From: DATFVA01 sp963774455 | GTDB lineage: Bacteria > Bacteroidota > Ignavibacteria > Ignavibacteriales > Ignavibacteriaceae | Direction of reading: 5' to 3' | DNA length: 64,000 nucleotides | Assembly: GCA_963774455.1 (NCBI GenBank) | Contig: CAVZFD010000003.1 | Location: 434,001 to 498,000 of the forward strand | Shown here: one piece after another, positions 61,397-64,000 of the stretch | Numbering within the stretch: position 1 is the first letter of the stretch | How the letters are laid out: every line of letters starts with the position of its first letter | The notes under the pieces: model-generated | What the model saw: the letters and a program-made list of their open reading frames with translations, nothing else | Database searches by the model: none | What the model was told of the DNA's origin: nothing | Program-made: the position numbers and the translations under genes

Positions 61397-62863
61397 ATGG
61401 AGGAGAATAAAACATATAAAGATATGTCCTCTGATGAATTCAAAAACAGCGGATACAAGGTAATCGACTGGATTGCCGGTTACTTTGAAAATCTGGAGAC
61501 CAAACCTGTGCTTCCTTCGGTCAAGCCAGGCGATATTAAAAAGAAGCTGCCTGCGGAGCCCCCTCTCCATCCGGAGAAAATGGATGACATTATTGCTGAT
61601 GTTGATAAAATAATCATGCCCGGTATGACACACTGGAACCATCCCGACTTTATGGCCTATTTCAATTCTACATCGAGTTCCGCCGGAGTGCTTGCAGAGC
61701 TTTTCAGTGCTGCTTTTAATGTTAACGGTATGCTCTGGAGAACTTCCCCCTCCTCCGCGGAGCTTGAAAGGGTAACGCTCGACTGGCTGAAGAGGATGGT
61801 TGGTATACCTCAGGACTTCTGGGGAATCATTTACGATACGGCCTCCGTAAGCTCCCTTCACGCCGTTGCCGCCGCAAGAGAGCAGGTACCAGGACTGGAG
61901 ATTAGGGAAAAAGGTATGGCAGGAAGAGCAGACCTGCCCCCGCTGAGGTTATACTGCTCGGAACATGCTCACTCTTCAATAGATAAGGCTGCTATTACTC
62001 TCGGTATCGGACTGAAGGGCTTAAGGAAAATTCCCTCCGATAAAAATTTCAAAATGATCCCGGAAGAACTTGAAAAGGCAATAAAGGAAGACAGGCAAAG
62101 CGGCTGGAGACCTTTCTGCTGCGTTGCTACTGTTGGTACCACATCAACCACCAGTATCGATCCTGTAAGAAAAATTGGTGAGATCTGTAATAAGGAAAAC
62201 ATATGGCTGCATGTAGATGCGGCTTATGGGGGTACTGCCGCGATAGTACCTGAAATGAAATTTATACTTGATGGAATTGAGCTGGCCGATTCGATTGTAG
62301 TTAATCCCCATAAGTGGATGTTCACCCCCATAGATATCAGTGCATTTTATACGAAGAAACCTAATGTACTTAGGAGAGCTTTCAGTCTTGTTGCAGAATA
62401 CCTTAAAACAAATGATGACGCAGATGCTGAGAACCTGATGGATTACGGCATTCAGCTTGGAAGAAGGTTCCGCTCTCTGAAGTTATGGTTTGTGATCAGG
62501 TACTTCGGTGTTGAAGGCATTACAGGAATTCTCCGCGAACATCTCAGACTTGCGAAGCTGTTTGCCGAATGGATTGATGCGCATCCGAAGTTTGAGAAGA
62601 TGGCACAGGTGAACTTCGGTGTTGTCTGCTTCAGGTTCCATCCCCCCGATCTAAATGATGAGAATAAGCTTAATGAGCTGAACGAAAGACTTCTGAATAA
62701 TGTTAATGATACCGGCCGTCTTTTTATTTCTCATACTAAAATCGACGGGAAGTATATAATCAGGGTCTCTGTTTCAGGACTAAGAACGGAAGAAAAAAAT
62801 GTTAAGAATGCCTGGATATTAATCCGCAAAGAGGCCGAAAAACTCATAAGGATAGAGGAATGA
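61397..62863 (+). CDS. Group II PLP-dependent amino-acid decarboxylase
   Basis: 488 residues from an ATG with GAGAAGG eight bases ahead; an ATG 11 codons upstream lacks a site. The family of aromatic-amino-acid and related decarboxylases: PGMTHWNHPDFMAYFNST, YDTASVSSLHAVAAAREQ, WLHVDAAYGGTA, and the PLP-binding lysine in VVNPHKWMFTPID. It decarboxylates an aromatic or similar amino acid to an amine. The following gene overlaps its stop (ATGA), so they are coupled. Confidence 0.92.
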   Translation: MEENKTYKDMSSDEFKNSGYKVIDWIAGYFENLETKPVLPSVKPGDIKKKLPAEPPLHPEKMDDIIADVDKIIMPGMTHWNHPDFMAYFNSTSSSAGVLAELFSAAFNVNGMLWRTSPSSAELERVTLDWLKRMVGIPQDFWGIIYDTASVSSLHAVAAAREQVPGLEIREKGMAGRADLPPLRLYCSEHAHSSIDKAAITLGIGLKGLRKIPSDKNFKMIPEELEKAIKEDRQSGWRPFCCVATVGTTSTTSIDPVRKIGEICNKENIWLHVDAAYGGTAAIVPEMKFILDGIELADSIVVNPHKWMFTPIDISAFYTKKPNVLRRAFSLVAEYLKTNDDADAENLMDYGIQLGRRFRSLKLWFVIRYFGVEGITGILREHLRLAKLFAEWIDAHPKFEKMAQVNFGVVCFRFHPPDLNDENKLNELNERLLNNVNDTGRLFISHTKIDGKYIIRVSVSGLRTEEKNVKNAWILIRKEAEKLIRIEE

Positions 62864-64000
62864 AAAATTTAATCACCTTTTTTATTTTCTTTTTTATAGC
62901 GGGACAATCATTTCCCCAGGCATTGAAGACGGTACAGGCAAACGATCTTAATACAAAGGCAATGAAGTATTACGAAAGCGGGAATTACGATTCGCTAGCT
63001 GCGGGACTTGAGCAGGCAGCAAGGCTGCTGCCCGATAATGCAGGGATAAAATACAACCTGGCCGCCGCGTATGCCCTGAGCGGCAGACCGGAGGAAGCGG
63101 TGAAAAACCTTGATCGAATAGCTGATATGAAACTATACTTTCCGGTGATGCAGGATTTCGACTTTAAGTCGATCTGGAATTCCGATCTGTTCATTCCTGT
63201 TCAGAAAAAATTTGAAGAGAATCTCTTACCTGTGACAAACAGTTCAACGGCGTTCGAATTAAAGGAAAAAGGATTGCTGACCGAAGGGCTGGCGTATGAT
63301 TCGCAGACAGACAGGTTTTTTATAAGCAGCGTGCACAAAAGAAAAATAATTGAATATGATAGTAACGGAAAAAGCAGGCAGTTCAACACAGAGGCGGGAA
63401 GCCTTGAGGGTATTTTCGGAATGAAAACAGATGAAAAAAACAGGATCCTATGGGCAGCAGGAGGGGCGATAAAATTTATGGAAGGATACAATGATAGTCT
63501 TAAAGGAAAAAGCTTCCTTTACAAATTTAATCTTGATGACGGGAGTCTTGCTGCTATGTACAGCCCGCCCGACACGGGGGAAGATCATCTGTTCGGAGAT
63601 GTAACCAGTAATTCGGCTGGCGAAGTATTCGTGTCGGATTCCCGAAGTAATGTCATATACAAACTAACGGAAGATAGCGGGGGGCTGGAAACATTTATTC
63701 CATCAGGATATTTCCTATCGCTGCAGGGGATCGCGTTCAGTGGTGATGATTCCATTTTATTTGCAGCCGACTACGCTCAGGGAATTTTTAAGATCAATGT
63801 CAACGAAAGAACTGTTCAGTTTCTTGAAAATAAAACTCCCACGACCCTCCTGGGAATCGATGGATTGTATTTCTATAAAGGTAATCTCATAGTCACGCAG
63901 AACGGTATAAATCCACATCGTGTGCTGAAGCTGATTCCCGACAATAACATAACTTCACTTTCCGATTATAAAATACTTGAATCAAATAATCCCTTATTTG
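62860..64000 (+). CDS. Exported TPR/propeller protein, truncated by the window edge
   Basis: Frame open from ATG at 62860 (overlapping the previous stop as ATGA) to the window end, 380 codons. The signal peptide (MKNLITFFIFFFIAGQSFPQ) is followed by TPR-like repeats (YYESGNYDSLAAGLEQAARL, YNLAAAYALSGRPEEAVKNL). From about residue 130 a NHL/SMP-30-like beta propeller begins (LTEGLAYDSQTDRFFISSVH, GEVFVSDSRSNVIYKL, LQGIAFSGDDSILFAADYAQ). Function and C terminus are unknown. Confidence 0.75.
   Translation, partial: MKNLITFFIFFFIAGQSFPQALKTVQANDLNTKAMKYYESGNYDSLAAGLEQAARLLPDNAGIKYNLAAAYALSGRPEEAVKNLDRIADMKLYFPVMQDFDFKSIWNSDLFIPVQKKFEENLLPVTNSSTAFELKEKGLLTEGLAYDSQTDRFFISSVHKRKIIEYDSNGKSRQFNTEAGSLEGIFGMKTDEKNRILWAAGGAIKFMEGYNDSLKGKSFLYKFNLDDGSLAAMYSPPDTGEDHLFGDVTSNSAGEVFVSDSRSNVIYKLTEDSGGLETFIPSGYFLSLQGIAFSGDDSILFAADYAQGIFKINVNERTVQFLENKTPTTLLGIDGLYFYKGNLIVTQNGINPHRVLKLIPDNNITSLSDYKILESNNPLF

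Overview
The window looks like a chromosomal segment of a Bacteroidota/Ignavibacteriota-type bacterium. The main clue is the C-terminal type IX (Por) secretion tail on several secreted proteins (for example NFPNPFNPATEIQY at the end of the 5079-7127 gene, NYPNPFNSFTTIRYQ at the end of the 30838-32571 gene, and the partial gene at the left edge). The many Asp-box/propeller exoproteins, Shine-Dalgarno sites of the AAGGAG/GGGGAG type and moderate GC content fit this. The species cannot be named from the sequence alone.

Layout. 1-10.9 kb: envelope and secreted proteins (VPS10/Asp-box protein, a type IX-secreted protein, an OmpA-family protein, a GH47 mannosidase) and a PflX-like radical SAM protein. 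11.0-14.6 kb: tag DNA glycosylase, then a partner-switch set (GAF-PP2C phosphatase, STAS protein) followed by two ABM domains separated by a frameshift or an overlap. 14.6-23.9 kb: three large Ser/Thr kinases that share a head but carry different tails (TolB-like plus TPR, TolB propeller, AAA ATPase plus TPR), with two broken kinase heads between them. 24-32.6 kb: mixed housekeeping (DUF4476, SGNH hydrolase, HPF with a cold-shock-like tail, GNAT, cupin, LigD polymerase domain, SlyD) and a type IX-secreted protein, with several simple-sequence repeats between genes. 32.8-37.2 kb: a compact group of DUF932-like, ARPP-1-like, WYL regulator and DUF2779 nuclease genes that looks like a defence or conflict module. 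38.1-41.4 kb: gatD and gatE, the archaeal-type Glu-tRNA(Gln) amidotransferase, in a bacterial context. 41.9-50.7 kb: an FG-GAP protein, a PepC-like peptidase and an etfB-etfA-acyl-CoA dehydrogenase operon. 52.3-58.7 kb: one long minus-strand operon coding for a GcvH-like protein, a four-cluster ferredoxin, a NrfD/HybB membrane protein, a Cys-rich GcvH-like protein, a sensor kinase with CxxCH motifs, an NtrC-type sigma-54 activator and an archaemetzincin. A good -24/-12 promoter and upstream palindromes precede it. 59-64 kb: copper delivery proteins (PCuAC, SCO), a DUF2156 protein, a group II PLP decarboxylase and a truncated TPR/propeller protein.

Intergenic DNA here is rich in gene scars: two decayed type IX tails, two kinase heads, a signal-peptide stub and two orphan reading frames. 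This suggests continuing gene loss. The strongest leads are the GatDE pair, the sigma-54-controlled electron-transfer operon with its repeated TTGAA-N3-TTCAA-like sites, and the WYL/DUF2779/ARPP-1/DUF932 group. I saw no rRNA, tRNA, CRISPR array or intact insertion sequence.
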